A stretch of 64,000 nt of DNA from Novosphingobium kaempferiae (GTDB lineage Bacteria > Pseudomonadota > Alphaproteobacteria > Sphingomonadales > Sphingomonadaceae): the NCBI RefSeq assembly GCF_021227995.1, contig NZ_CP089301.1, positions 5,084,001 through 5,148,000 of the forward strand, given 5' to 3'. The notes under the pieces were generated by a model. It was given only the letters and a program-made list of their open reading frames with translations, was not told the origin of the DNA and searched no databases. The position numbers and the translations under genes are program-made. Positions 37,522 to 46,180 of this stretch are shown here, piece by piece (position 1 is the stretch's first letter; every line of letters starts with the position of its first letter).

Positions 37522-37546
37522 GGAACATAGTTTTGCGGCGCCTGTT
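37522..37546 (+). promoter_or_regulatory. EcfG-type general stress promoter
   Basis: GGAAC (37522-37526), 17 bases, GTT (37544-37546). This matches the alphaproteobacterial EcfG (general stress sigma) consensus. It sits 29 bases before the ATG of the small membrane-anchored protein at 37576, a proper distance for a start point. Confidence 0.6.
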
Positions 37547-37575
37547 CAGATCCGCAGGTAATATGGAGAGGTGTT

Positions 37576-37863
37576 ATGGTCGAAGTTCGCAAGGATCCCT
37601 ACGGCGATCGCGTTGTTGTGAAGCGCAGCAACGCGGGTCGGACGATTGGGATCGTGGTTGTGGTCCTGCTCGCGGTCGTCGCAGTTCTTTTCGCGACGGG
37701 CTTCTGGAAGGCTGACGTATCTGGCGGGGACATGCCCGAAGTGAGCGTCAAGGGCGGAGAGCTTCCGAAGGTCGATGTCGACTCAAAGGAAGTGGTTGTC
37801 GGTACCAAGAAGACCGAAGTCGATGTTCCTACCGTCGGTGTGAAGGATAACGGCGAAAACTGA
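37576..37863 (+). CDS. Small single-span membrane protein, probably stress-induced
   Basis: 95-aa protein: a polar N-terminus with Arg/Lys, one hydrophobic span (residues about 24-41, IGIVVVVLLAVVAVLFAT), then a periplasmic part of alternating Val/Lys/Asp (PEVSVKGGELPKVDVDSKEV). The pattern suggests repeated beta strands or disorder. It is preceded by GAGAGGTGTT and the EcfG-type promoter and followed by a good terminator, so it forms a single-gene unit. Function unknown. Confidence 0.75.
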   Translation: MVEVRKDPYGDRVVVKRSNAGRTIGIVVVVLLAVVAVLFATGFWKADVSGGDMPEVSVKGGELPKVDVDSKEVVVGTKKTEVDVPTVGVKDNGEN

Positions 37864-37883
37864 GACAGCGCGGCAAGAAAAAG

Positions 37884-37925
37884 AAAAGGCCCTTGCTCAT
37901 CACCTGGGCCTTTTTCGTTTTTTTA
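37884..37925 (+). terminator. Rho-independent terminator
   Basis: AAAAGGCCC (37884-37892) pairs with GGGCCTTTT (37906-37914), followed by TCGTTTTTTT. It ends the transcript of the small membrane protein about 20 bases after its stop. Confidence 0.85.
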
Positions 37926-38175
37926 TCGGACATGCGAGCTGCCAGAACGCACAGTGTCTTGGCATCTCTGAGGTTTGGCATGCAGCTTGGCAGATTGATC
38001 GCCGGCGCACTCTTGTCGACATTCGGTCGACCTGACCGGAAACAATCCAATGCGGGACACGTTAGGCGCTTGACCCTCATCCGGCCCATTCTTCCCGTGG
38101 CCGGATACTCAGGCCCGGTCGTTGGGAACTCTTCTCCCGCTGCGGCGACCGGGCCTATTTTCGACTTTTTTGCAT
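37926..38175 (+). ncRNA. Candidate intergenic small RNA
   Basis: A 250-base stretch with no credible coding frame lies between two same-direction terminators. It includes a hairpin (CCGGCC 38081-38086 with GGCCGG 38099-38104) and ends in a strong terminator hairpin. A free-standing terminator implies a transcript; the start site could not be placed. Confidence 0.35.
38111..38175 (+). terminator. Orphan Rho-independent terminator
   Basis: AGGCCCGGTCG (38111-38121) pairs perfectly with CGACCGGGCCT (38146-38156), then ATTTTCGACTTTTTT. No gene lies immediately upstream, which is why a small RNA is proposed. Confidence 0.75.
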
Positions 38176-38464
38176 CTGCGTCGACACGAGCAAGTGTCGG
38201 GAAGGGTAAATCGCGACCCTTTCTGATATTGCAACCATGCCGAACCCGTCACGGCACAACCGGATTATCCTTCCGGCCCTTTCCCGACTGACCTTGGCCT
38301 CTGCTTTCTCGGTCGGAGAGCGCTGCCTTCGACCAAGGGGTAGTGGCGACAGGCAGACCTACTTCGCTGGACTTACGTTCAGCACATCTCGGCGCAATGA
38401 AGTCGTATGTAGTGCTGACAGAGTGTCCCGTGTCGCAGCGCGGCATTCGTTAGGGGGATTCGCC
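38176..38464. other. Intergenic, no gene seen
   Basis: Upstream of the small RMF-like gene; presumably contains its promoter. No clear motif recognised. Confidence 0.45.
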
Positions 38465-38641
38465 ATGGCACCGATAAACGACGCATACTTATGGGGCCGC
38501 AAAGCGGCGCGGGAAGGCATGCCCTCCTACGGAAACCCTTACCGAAATTCTCTTGCGCGCTCGGAATGGGCGCGTGGTTATGCCACCGAGCGACATCAAG
38601 AGGACTGGCTGCGTATGCGGGGCTGGTCCCAGCCGCATTGA
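38465..38641 (+). CDS. Small RMF/CrpP-like protein
   Basis: 58-aa frame with AGGGGGA before the ATG. The pattern 'AYLWGRKAAREGMP', 'NPYRNSLARSEWARGYAT' matches the ribosome modulation factor family layout (a Gly-Tyr/Arg-Ala helix, Asn/Cys-Pro-Tyr, and a Trp-x-x-Gly-Trp/Tyr helix). In gammaproteobacteria RMF pairs 70S ribosomes into dimers in stationary phase; alphaproteobacterial relatives are poorly studied. Assignment is by pattern only. A longer open frame starting upstream has no ribosome site. Confidence 0.6.
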   Translation: MAPINDAYLWGRKAAREGMPSYGNPYRNSLARSEWARGYATERHQEDWLRMRGWSQPH

Positions 38642-39163
38642 CGACGCATTGGCGCATGATACCCGATTTCTCGGAATGGGGGTCCGTTCGGAAGGCCCCT
38701 GAATGCCGCGCCCCGATAGCAATGCCTGAGCCTCATCCCCCCGTTACAACTTACCCCACGGCCGCACGCGCGTTCGATATAGCGGTGTGCGGCAGCCTCG
38801 GCATCTGGCGTATTCGTGCACGCCGTCGCCAGTCCTTGTCCGAAAGTCTGCAAAGTGTTTGCCGAACAGGCAAAACAGCAACCAGAAACGGATTTTTGCC
38901 CCCTCGCAGCCGAAAACACACTTGGCGCAGCCTTAATCGCCACGGCGCGCGGACGGAGGTCCTCGGATGACCTGACTGCGCCGTACCTCTCATGTGTGCG
39001 ATAGGGCTTAGCAAATGATCGGCGGGTCGGGTAAAAAAGGCGTTCATCGTTTTTATGCGGTAATACAGGTCTGGCCTGCCGTGCAGTGACGGGCGCTGCC
39101 CCACTTGTTACCCGTCCGGATGCCCCGCGCGCAGCCGACACATTCGCTTGCTACCGAAAATCT
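38642..39163. other. Intergenic, no gene seen
   Basis: About 520 bases at the 3' ends of two convergent genes. Both strands are open in places but give no recognisable protein and no ribosome site. Confidence 0.5.
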
Positions 39164-40303
39164 CTAAGCCGCGACGCGGTCACGACCCGCAAGCTTTGCC
39201 GCGTACAGCTGCTGGTCCGCTCGCTCGACGGCGTCAGCCAATGAGGTGTCTTGGGCCGCGACCTCAGTCAATCCAATGCTTACCGTCCAATCGAAGGGTC
39301 CGATGCAGTTGATTGCGGTTCTTACATGACGAACCAGTGCTTGCGCGGTGAGCAGCGAGGCGTTCGGCATGATGACGAGGAACTCGTCTCCCCCCATACG
39401 AACCACTTTCGCACCAGACTGCAACCCGCTCTCGGCTGTGGCGAGAACCAGAGCACGGGCAAGGGCGGTTAGCGTGCCGTCGCCCGCGGCATGTCCGAAG
39501 CGATCGTTTATCGCCTTGAAATGGTCGATGTCGATATGAGCCAGCCAAGTGCCTGTTTTCAGGAACTCGTCATGCACGCCCGCAAGCCAAGCGCGATTGT
39601 GGACCCCTGTCAATCCATCGCGCCACGCCCTCTCTCGCATCGCAGCGAACGCGGCCTCCGCTGGCATTGCCAGCAGGCCAACGTTGAGAAGCATCAGCAA
39701 AAGCTGGTCTGACAGAAGCGCGGCGACCGCAAGGGTGCTCGGCGTCGCGAAATGGAGAACCTCCCCTGCAATGGCGAACACATAACAAGGCATGTAAGCC
39801 AGCATCGCACCGCCGGCAATGCGCCCACCGTACCCGTCCGGCACAGCTCGGCCCGCTTGCCGGATCATGTCGGCCCCAAACACGCCCATTCCCGTCGCGA
39901 GACCGATGGCCGCCAGCAATTGCTCGCTATGTGGTGGCATGACGATTGCGAATTGGCCGAGGGCCTGGGGCAGCAGGAACCCCGCCAGCGTCACGGCGGG
40001 CGGCACCGCCATCCACCAGCGCCATAGCGTTCGTCCTGCAAATAGGCGCACCCCGGCGACCAAGGGGATGTTGGAGGCCGTGAGCGCCGCAACGAGCAAG
40101 GATCGGATGAGCACGTCCTGCGGCCGGTTGATCCACTCCAGTCCGGCAAGAGCCACGCAGTAAAGAAGCAGGCTCGCAGCCCAAAGCAGGTTATGACGCT
40201 CATCCTTGCGGCCGCGCCACAGCGACAGGAAGATGACCGTGAAAGTCACCGATGCCAGTACGCTGCACAGGCGCAAGGTTGCAAGATCGATCGAAGTTAG
40301 CAT
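39164..40303 (-). CDS. Membrane diguanylate cyclase (GGDEF)
   Basis: 379-aa enzyme making cyclic di-GMP. The N-terminal half has about six hydrophobic segments ('LCSVLASVTFTVIFLSLW' to 'LSDQLLLMLLNVGLLAM'), an MHYT/7TM-like input region without known ligand sites. The C-terminal GGDEF domain has 'DGLTGVHNRAWL', 'AHIDIDHFKAINDRFGHAAGD' and an intact GGDEF signature in 'RMGGDEFLVIM'. No RxxD inhibitory site is evident just before it. The ATG at 40303 is preferred over one at 40459 because the hydrophobic part begins right after it. Confidence 0.9.
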   Translation of the reverse strand: MLTSIDLATLRLCSVLASVTFTVIFLSLWRGRKDERHNLLWAASLLLYCVALAGLEWINRPQDVLIRSLLVAALTASNIPLVAGVRLFAGRTLWRWWMAVPPAVTLAGFLLPQALGQFAIVMPPHSEQLLAAIGLATGMGVFGADMIRQAGRAVPDGYGGRIAGGAMLAYMPCYVFAIAGEVLHFATPSTLAVAALLSDQLLLMLLNVGLLAMPAEAAFAAMRERAWRDGLTGVHNRAWLAGVHDEFLKTGTWLAHIDIDHFKAINDRFGHAAGDGTLTALARALVLATAESGLQSGAKVVRMGGDEFLVIMPNASLLTAQALVRHVRTAINCIGPFDWTVSIGLTEVAAQDTSLADAVERADQQLYAAKLAGRDRVAA

Positions 40304-40539
40304 GTCCCGGCGCCCGCATACGCTCGATAGGTTAACAATGGTTTTGGCTTCAGCTGGTCCGCGGCGAATGCGCATTCGGTGTCGGGTTTCCTTCCACGCC
40401 CCCCGCCCTTCATCGGCATCAAGGTAAACCATCGGACTATCGCAAATTTTAACCTCCACGGGCCGCCCGCCTCCCCAATCGAAACCATATTCGGGGATAG
40501 AGATTATCGACTTATCCAGACCCTGCAGGAGATGTCAGA

Positions 40540-40704
40540 GTGGCCAGCCAACCGATAGAGCACCCCGGGAACGACAATCCGGGCAACGTCCCTGTTGAAT
40601 ATCCTGAACCAGGCAGTCCGGGCGCACCGGATGACGTGCCACCCGTCGGCCCCGACTTCGATCAGCCGGACACGGCACCTGTCGAACTTCCGCCGCCGGA
40701 CTGA
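40540..40704 (+). CDS. Small Pro/Asp-rich protein, unknown function
   Basis: 54-aa frame starting at GTG with AGGAG eight bases upstream. The sequence (MASQPIEHPGNDNPGNVPVE...VELPPPD) is almost entirely Pro, Asp, Glu, Gly and Val and must be disordered. Similar short proline-rich proteins are frequent in sphingomonads, but no function is known. Confidence 0.6.
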   Translation: MASQPIEHPGNDNPGNVPVEYPEPGSPGAPDDVPPVGPDFDQPDTAPVELPPPD

Positions 40705-41015
40705 CAGGCCTTCAGCTCACAGCCCACGAGCCCGGTTCAGTCTGCGGATTCACCTTGTCTGCCGCCACGACCCCGGGCTGGTGGGCGCTGCATCTCTTGA
40801 AGTAAGCAGCGTACTGATAAGCGGCGAAGACGAGCACAAGGGCGTCTGATGGCGGGTTGCGCCGCGGCGTACTGAGCAGCTCTCGCCGATCTTTCGAGAA
40901 TCGAGCGCAGAGACTCGGGCCTCTGCCATCGCCGGCCACAGTCGGTGCCAACCCCAGCCTGCGGAATCGGTCCTCACGAAGGGCAATCGATCCAGGAAAA
41001 CGCGGAACCCGCCAA
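40705..41015. other. Intergenic, no gene seen
   Basis: About 310 bases between the Pro-rich small gene and the DUF3253 gene. The frame of the latter is open upstream to 40857 but shows no conserved residues there. Confidence 0.45.
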
Positions 41016-41252
41016 ATGACACCGGATGCTCGAAAGACAATCTTGCAACTGCTTGGCGAACGCATGGCGGGGGCAACGATCTGCCCGAGCGAAGTCGCCC
41101 GCGCCGTCGCATCTGAGGATCACTGGCGAGAAGCGATGCCGGCGGTCCACGCTGCGGTCGATGAGATGATAGCCGATGGCATCATCAGTCTAAGCTGGAA
41201 AGGCCGAGATCTGGACCGGCGAAGCGGGGCATATCGTATCAGACTGCGATAG
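41016..41252 (+). CDS. DUF3253 protein
   Basis: 78-aa protein that matches the DUF3253 pattern along its whole length: 'TICPSEVARAVASEDHWREA', 'MPAVHAAVDEMIADGIISLS', 'WKGRDLDRRSGAYRIRL'. It has a winged-helix-like make-up, and its biochemical role is unknown. The start at 41016 is the first ATG before the conserved part. Confidence 0.85.
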   Translation: MTPDARKTILQLLGERMAGATICPSEVARAVASEDHWREAMPAVHAAVDEMIADGIISLSWKGRDLDRRSGAYRIRLR

Positions 41253-41411
41253 ATCGGCCTGTCGCAGAAATCGCCCCCGACACCGGTGATCGCCTCGTAA
41301 GAGATGCACTGCAAGTGACGCGCGATCCACACCCCCTGCGTCGGACAAGCAGAGTTCCAGCTTGTTTCGTCGGATGGGGCGAGCGATTGAGCCAGCCCCA
41401 CCCAATGCCTC

Positions 41412-41981
41412 TCAGCCGCTGGGCGCCTGCGCAGCATGCCTGCCTTCCGCGAATTCCTCGATCAACTTCGCGCAGAAGGCGGGAAGATCGTCCGGCGTCC
41501 GGCTGGTGACCAGGCCGTCGTCCACGACGACCTCCTCGTCGATCCAACGGCCTCCGGCGTTCTCGATGTCGGTGCGAACGGATGGGAACGATGTGACGGT
41601 CCGCCCCTTCAGGACGCCGGCCTCTACCAGTACCCATGGAGCGTGGCAGATGGCGCCGACAGGCTTGCCGGCCTCGAAGAAATCCCGCACGAACCGCACG
41701 GCTTCCTCGCTACCGCGCAGCTTGTCCGAGCCGACGCTCCCGCCAGGGATGACAAGTGCGTCAAAGTCGTCCGCGGACACTTCGGTGAACGTCCTGTCGA
41801 TGGAATAGCTGCCCCCAGGGTCAAGATCGTTGTTGTTCGTCTGCGCGGTCCCGCTCTCCAGGCTTATTGCGGTGACCTTCGCACCAGCTTGTTCCAGTGC
41901 TTCCTTGGGCTTGACGAACTCGGGCTCTTCCGTGCCGCGTGGGGCAATGAGAATGGCGATCGAACGGTTGTCGAGGGACAT
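41412..41981 (-). CDS. DJ-1/PfpI-family protein (type 1 glutamine amidotransferase fold)
   Basis: 189-aa member of the DJ-1/PfpI/YhbO group, linked to glyoxal detoxification, deglycation or chaperone activity. The nucleophile elbow 'VGAICHAPWVLVEAG' contains the Cys-His pair; the conserved Glu near the start ('APRGTEEPEF') and 'FDALVIPGGSVGSD' are also present. AGGAG five bases before the ATG at 41981 fixes the start; the frame remains open upstream without a site. It stands next to htpG in a stress-gene stretch. Confidence 0.92.
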   Translation of the reverse strand: MSLDNRSIAILIAPRGTEEPEFVKPKEALEQAGAKVTAISLESGTAQTNNNDLDPGGSYSIDRTFTEVSADDFDALVIPGGSVGSDKLRGSEEAVRFVRDFFEAGKPVGAICHAPWVLVEAGVLKGRTVTSFPSVRTDIENAGGRWIDEEVVVDDGLVTSRTPDDLPAFCAKLIEEFAEGRHAAQAPSG

Positions 41982-42494
41982 GACATCTCCTGTCGAGTGG
42001 TGGGCGACGCCTCCATTCCCGATGGTACGGAAGACGATGCGCCCGTCCTCCAGTGAACTGCCTGAGGCTGCTCTTGATCCGCTGGGCCCGAGATCGTGCT
42101 GTGACTTTGCGTGAGACTGCCTCAGGGGCAAGGCGCGTTGACGCGTTCATCGAAGAGGTCGGTGTGGCTATCTAATGCAAGGGCTGAATAGCAGGTCGGG
42201 TCGTTCCACGATGCTGTTGCGCCAGGGTAACTATTTCTTCGCTTTTCCGATGGCCCGCATAAAGATCGAAGGAAGGGTGGCTGCTGATGGCCCGCGCGCT
42301 ATCGACCGGCAAAAAGAGCGGCTGCTCCCACTTAAGGCGATTTCACGTTCGCGAATGCGCCCCAATCTTGTCGTCGCCCGAGACTGCAATTCGGCACATC
42401 ATAGGGTACGATGGGCAGCCGCTGCTCTTGAACGTCAAAAGTTTCAAACCCATCTGTCGCGCGCAAATCCGTGAATGCGAGAGCTCGAGAGACG
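41982..42494. other. Divergent intergenic region before htpG
   Basis: About 510 bases between the PfpI-like gene and htpG. It should hold both promoters. No heat-shock sigma-32 box or CIRCE element was clearly recognised, and no coding frame is supported. Confidence 0.5.
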
Positions 42495-44378
42495 ATGACA
42501 ACCGATACAGTTGCCGCCCCCGAAACCCACGCCTTCGAGGCAGATGTTTCCAAACTTCTCCATATGATGGTTCACTCGGTCTATTCCGATCGGGATGTGT
42601 TCCTTCGCGAGCTCATCTCCAATGCCGCCGATGCTTGCGAGAAGATGCGCTATGAAGCAATCTCGAGCCCGGCATTGCTCGGCGATGATCCCCAGTCCCG
42701 CATCACCCTTACTCTCGACAAGGACGCCGGCACGCTTGTCGTCGAAGACAATGGCATCGGCATGACCGCCGCCGATATGGCTGAAACGCTCGGGACCATT
42801 GCGCGTTCGGGCACCAAGGCTTTTATGGAAAATCTTGTCGCCGAAAAAAATGGTGATGGCCATCAGCTCATCGGCCAGTTCGGCGTAGGGTTCTATTCGG
42901 CATTCATGGTGGCCCGAAAGGTCGAGGTCGTATCCCGTCGTGCCGGCGAGCCCGGTGCCGCCATCTGGTCGTCCGATGGTCTTGGGACTTATACCGTTGC
43001 GCCTCTCGATGCTGCAGCGGCGCCCGCGCGCGGCACGCGCGTTACGCTTCACCTCCTCGATGACGCCAAAGCCTATGCCGAGCGGTATACCGTGGAACGG
43101 ATCGTCAGGGCACAGTCGGGCCATGTCCCGGTTCCCATCGTCCTTCGCGAAGGCGCAAGCGACGAAGAGCCGCACCAGGTGGCCGACGGCGTGGCACTCT
43201 GGACCAAGGCGAAGTCAGACATCAGCGATGACGACTATGCGGACTTCTACCGCAGCCTCGCGGGCCAATTCGACAAACCGGCGCTGACACTGCATTACCG
43301 GGCGGAGGGACGTCACGAGTATTCTGTCCTGACCTTCATCCCCGAAAGCAGGCCTTTCGATCTTTTCGACGCTGATCGAAGTGGCCGCATCAAGCTGTAC
43401 GTAAGGCGCGTGTTCATAACCGACGAAGCAGAGATTTTGCCGCGCTATCTGCGCTTCGTGCGTGGCCTTGTGGATTCGGCAGACCTTCCTCTCAACATGT
43501 CGCGCGAGATGATACAGGACAGTCCGGTTCTCTCGGCAATCCAGAAGGGCGTGAGCAACCGCATCCTCGCCGAACTCGACAAGCTCGCGACGAGCGAGCC
43601 TGAGCGTTACGCCGCCATCTGGGAGAACTTCGGAGCGGTGATCAAGGAAGGTCTCTATGAGGATTTCGAGCGTCGCGAGGCGCTATTGGGCCTGGCACGG
43701 TTCAAGAGCACGACGTCCGATGGAATGTGGCGTTCGCTGAACGACTATCTCGGTTCCCTGAAGGAGAACCAGACAGCGATCTATTACGCCACCGGCAATG
43801 ACCTCGATCGTATCGCCCAGTCGCCGCAACTCGAGGGCTTCAAGGCCCGGGGCATCGAGGTTTTGCTGCTTCCCGATCAGGTCGACAGTTTCTGGACGAC
43901 GATGGGCCTAGATTACGAAGGAAAGCCCTTCAAGTCAGTGACCCAGGGCACAGCCGATCTGAGCCTGATACCGCTTACCGAAGGCAGCAGTTCGAAGGAG
44001 CCGAGCGAGGAGGCCAACAGGTTCATCGCGTTTGCGAGGGAGGCGCTGGCAGATCAGGTTTCGGAAGTGCGGGTATCAGATCGTTTGACCAGCAGCGCGG
44101 TCTGCATCGTGGCGCCCGAGAACGCCATGGATCTCCAGCTGGAAAAGATGCTGGCCTCGGCCGGCCGAGCACCCGAACGAGCCAAGCCGGTCCTTGAGGT
44201 CAATGCCGGACATGCGCTCATCGCAAGATTGGGCCAGGCCGACGGCGATCTCGAGGCAAGGCGTGACCTCGCATTCCTGCTCCTAGACGAGGCCCTGATC
44301 GCCGAAGGCGAGCCTCCTGCTGATCCTCGCGCATTTGCCGAGCGGCTGGAGCGTCTGATGACAAAGGCGTTGCGATGA
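42495..44378 (+). CDS. htpG: Molecular chaperone HtpG (Hsp90)
   Basis: 627-aa bacterial Hsp90. The GHKL ATPase domain shows 'LISNAADACEKMR', 'VEDNGIGMT' and 'IGQFGVGFYSAFMVA'. The middle domain has 'YVRRVFITDEAEILPRYLRF', 'VDSADLPLNMSREMIQ' and the catalytic Arg region. The C-terminal dimerisation domain ends 'LERLMTKALR'. Length is normal for HtpG. The ATG at 42495 is preceded by GAGAGAC; one at 42471 has no site. Transcribed alone; a cytosolic folding chaperone induced by heat in many bacteria. Confidence 0.96.
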   Translation: MTTDTVAAPETHAFEADVSKLLHMMVHSVYSDRDVFLRELISNAADACEKMRYEAISSPALLGDDPQSRITLTLDKDAGTLVVEDNGIGMTAADMAETLGTIARSGTKAFMENLVAEKNGDGHQLIGQFGVGFYSAFMVARKVEVVSRRAGEPGAAIWSSDGLGTYTVAPLDAAAAPARGTRVTLHLLDDAKAYAERYTVERIVRAQSGHVPVPIVLREGASDEEPHQVADGVALWTKAKSDISDDDYADFYRSLAGQFDKPALTLHYRAEGRHEYSVLTFIPESRPFDLFDADRSGRIKLYVRRVFITDEAEILPRYLRFVRGLVDSADLPLNMSREMIQDSPVLSAIQKGVSNRILAELDKLATSEPERYAAIWENFGAVIKEGLYEDFERREALLGLARFKSTTSDGMWRSLNDYLGSLKENQTAIYYATGNDLDRIAQSPQLEGFKARGIEVLLLPDQVDSFWTTMGLDYEGKPFKSVTQGTADLSLIPLTEGSSSKEPSEEANRFIAFAREALADQVSEVRVSDRLTSSAVCIVAPENAMDLQLEKMLASAGRAPERAKPVLEVNAGHALIARLGQADGDLEARRDLAFLLLDEALIAEGEPPADPRAFAERLERLMTKALR

Positions 44379-44622
44379 TGCCGGATGGGGAGCGGGACGG
44401 CTCCCCTCTTGCCCGTCGCCCATGGCGGTCAATTTGAGGAAAACGGCGCCGGAAACCTGCCTGATGCATCCGTTGCGCCCAAACATTCAGGAGACGGGAA
44501 AACCTGGCTGCATTATAACGGGCACTGAAGGTGCTCAATCCCATTTGCGGCGATAGCGACGCCCGACGACGTCTTTCGGCATCAATCTGAATGCCGGATT
44601 TGACGAATGTGGCGCCCTCGGG

Positions 44623-44823
44623 TCATACCTTCCGGCGGCGGAAAATTCGCCAGGCGTCTTGGTAAAGTGGCTGGCACGAAAAAGAATAGACACCATTTTC
44701 AAACACATCGGCCTCGCCCAGACGATCCTCATCGATCCGCATTAAAGCGAGCGACGGATCGCATGTCTCAAGTTCAACCACTTTGTCGACACTGTCGATC
44801 GGGAAGATGCTGAAAGTCGATAT
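44623..44823 (-). CDS. Hypothetical small protein with apparent ATA start
   Basis: The frame encodes about 66 residues that look like a compact folded protein: 'STFSIFPIDSVDKVVELETC', 'SLALMRIDEDRLGEADVFE', 'NGVYSFSCQPLYQDAWRIF', ending in basic RRRKV. No ATG, GTG or TTG stands at the front of the conserved-looking part. GGAG lies exactly seven bases before an ATA codon at 44823. Either ATA is used, or the ATG has mutated and the gene is dying, or the start is the internal ATG (MRIDED). Family not recognised. Confidence 0.45.
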   Translation of the reverse strand: MSTFSIFPIDSVDKVVELETCDPSLALMRIDEDRLGEADVFENGVYSFSCQPLYQDAWRIFRRRKV

Positions 44824-45227
44824 TGTCGCTCTCCGGTCGCAAAAGGCGGCAGCACAAAACGCTCGCCGGGCTCTACATCCCGAGAAACCACAGCAGCGAC
44901 TGGCAATGGCAAAACCTACCTCGCGCAGGCAGTCCATGCGAGGTATTTCCCTTTAACATGGATCAACCTTCGACAGGCACCTTCCCAAGTCCAGAGGCGA
45001 TGTGAGGTTCCTATATTGTCTTGAGGTCAACAAGGCGCCGAGACATCTACGGTGCACCCGGGGCGCCTTGCTGTATTGCGTGCGGCCAGAGCGAGAGAAA
45101 CATCCGATAAGCCTGCATGCCTCTCGTTCAACCTCGATCGGATCAATGGTCATCTCGTTTCCCCCATGAAACCGATTGCACATTCACGGTGTTGAATTTG
45201 CGAGACCTGCGGAACAGGAGCCCGAAA
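44824..45227. other. Intergenic, no gene seen
   Basis: About 400 bases with short frames only. The part near 44960-45110 is palindromic in places, but no known element is recognised. Confidence 0.4.
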
Positions 45228-45494
45228 ATGCCCTCGACACCCAAGACGACCGATGGCCCCGCCCAGACCGGAGCTGGCGCGAGCACCAACCGCAAGGCCA
45301 GAGACAAGGTTTCACCGGGAGATAGCAGCGCGACGATCTCGGGACAGGGCCATGGAAGCCCGGCGATAGTAACGACAGAAGTCGACGAGCCAGGGGCCCC
45401 GGTCCCCACCTCGGACCGCCCTGAGCGCGGTCCGAGGTGGGCCGCAACGGCACGCAGGTTCCCGGATGATCTGCCTGACAAGCCCAGACCTTGA
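45228..45494 (+). CDS. Hypothetical hydrophilic protein
   Basis: 88-aa frame with AGGAG about eight bases before the ATG. It is rich in Thr, Pro, Gly, Asp and Arg and likely disordered (MPSTPKTTDGPAQTGAG... DDLPDKPRP). A perfect 15-bp inverted repeat lies within its 3' half. That makes the coding call doubtful; the region might instead be an RNA element with a fortuitous frame. Confidence 0.4.
   Translation: MPSTPKTTDGPAQTGAGASTNRKARDKVSPGDSSATISGQGHGSPAIVTTEVDEPGAPVPTSDRPERGPRWAATARRFPDDLPDKPRP
45405..45441. repeat. Perfect 15-bp inverted repeat
   Basis: Arms CCCACCTCGGACCGC (45405-45419) and GCGGTCCGAGGTGGG (45427-45441) with a 7-base loop. It is unrelated in sequence to the hairpins at 34740 and 48204. 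Confidence 0.8.
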
Positions 45495-46180
45495 TGCGGC
45501 ATCTCGAATAGGCGGAATTACTGATCCAAGGTCCGGAGACGCGCAAGCGGGCGCTTTTTCCCGGACTTTTCTGTGTACGCCCTCGAGCGCGGGGAGACGC
45601 CGCCTTGTCGTTCTGGCGTGCTTGTCACGGCGCCTTGAAGATTTCTGCTTACGATTCTTTTTCATAGCATCCTAGTGAGTTAACTTTCGGCGGCTCGTCT
45701 CACTTTGCCGTGAGGCCCCCAACGACGTGGAGTATTGGAGCCTGGCCTGAATCGCCCATGCGAAAGGCGCATCTTCTGCGAAGTTCTTGCGTTCACTCTG
45801 GTGCTTGGGCACCTCCTCGCGTCTGTCCGCCCTTCACGGTGAATGATCAGCCTGCAGACCTCACCGGGTCTTCGCGGAATGGCCCGCAGTTCGAAGTTGC
45901 GCGAAACGTGTCGGTATCCCACATATGTGAGGTGAGCCGCTCATTGAACCGCACCACCAATCTCCATCAATGGCTGACTCGTATCGCGGGCGACCTGCGT
46001 TGGGAGACTCCGCTTCTTTGCGACGCAGTTCTGGAGACCTACTATTGGGTGGTTGGTCCGTTGATCGCAATAGACCCCGAGCGGCTGCTCGCGAGCAATG
46101 ATCAGGCAAGGTAGCCTTTTGCCGTGAAGCGCGTTCGCAAGGGTCAGGCCCGCAGCTGCGGCAGGCGGGCCGTCGCCGGA
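45495..46180. other. Gene-poor region
   Basis: About 690 bases. One plus-strand frame (45710-46114) has a second half that looks somewhat protein-like (HQWLTRIAGDLRW, DAVLETYYWVVGPLIAIDPE) but lacks a ribosome site and a convincing N-terminus. It may be a remnant. Nothing firm is supported. Confidence 0.4.

Larger units (their letters stand above)
37144..37575. other. Intergenic with a ferredoxin-like gene remnant
   Basis: Holds the decayed 2Fe-2S fragment (minus strand) and the promoter of the following small gene, both listed separately. Nothing else is supported. Confidence 0.5.

Noticed and set aside
38596..39141. 181-codon minus-strand frame in the gap before the diguanylate cyclase
   Set aside because: Cys/Arg-rich text without recognisable domain and no ribosome site.
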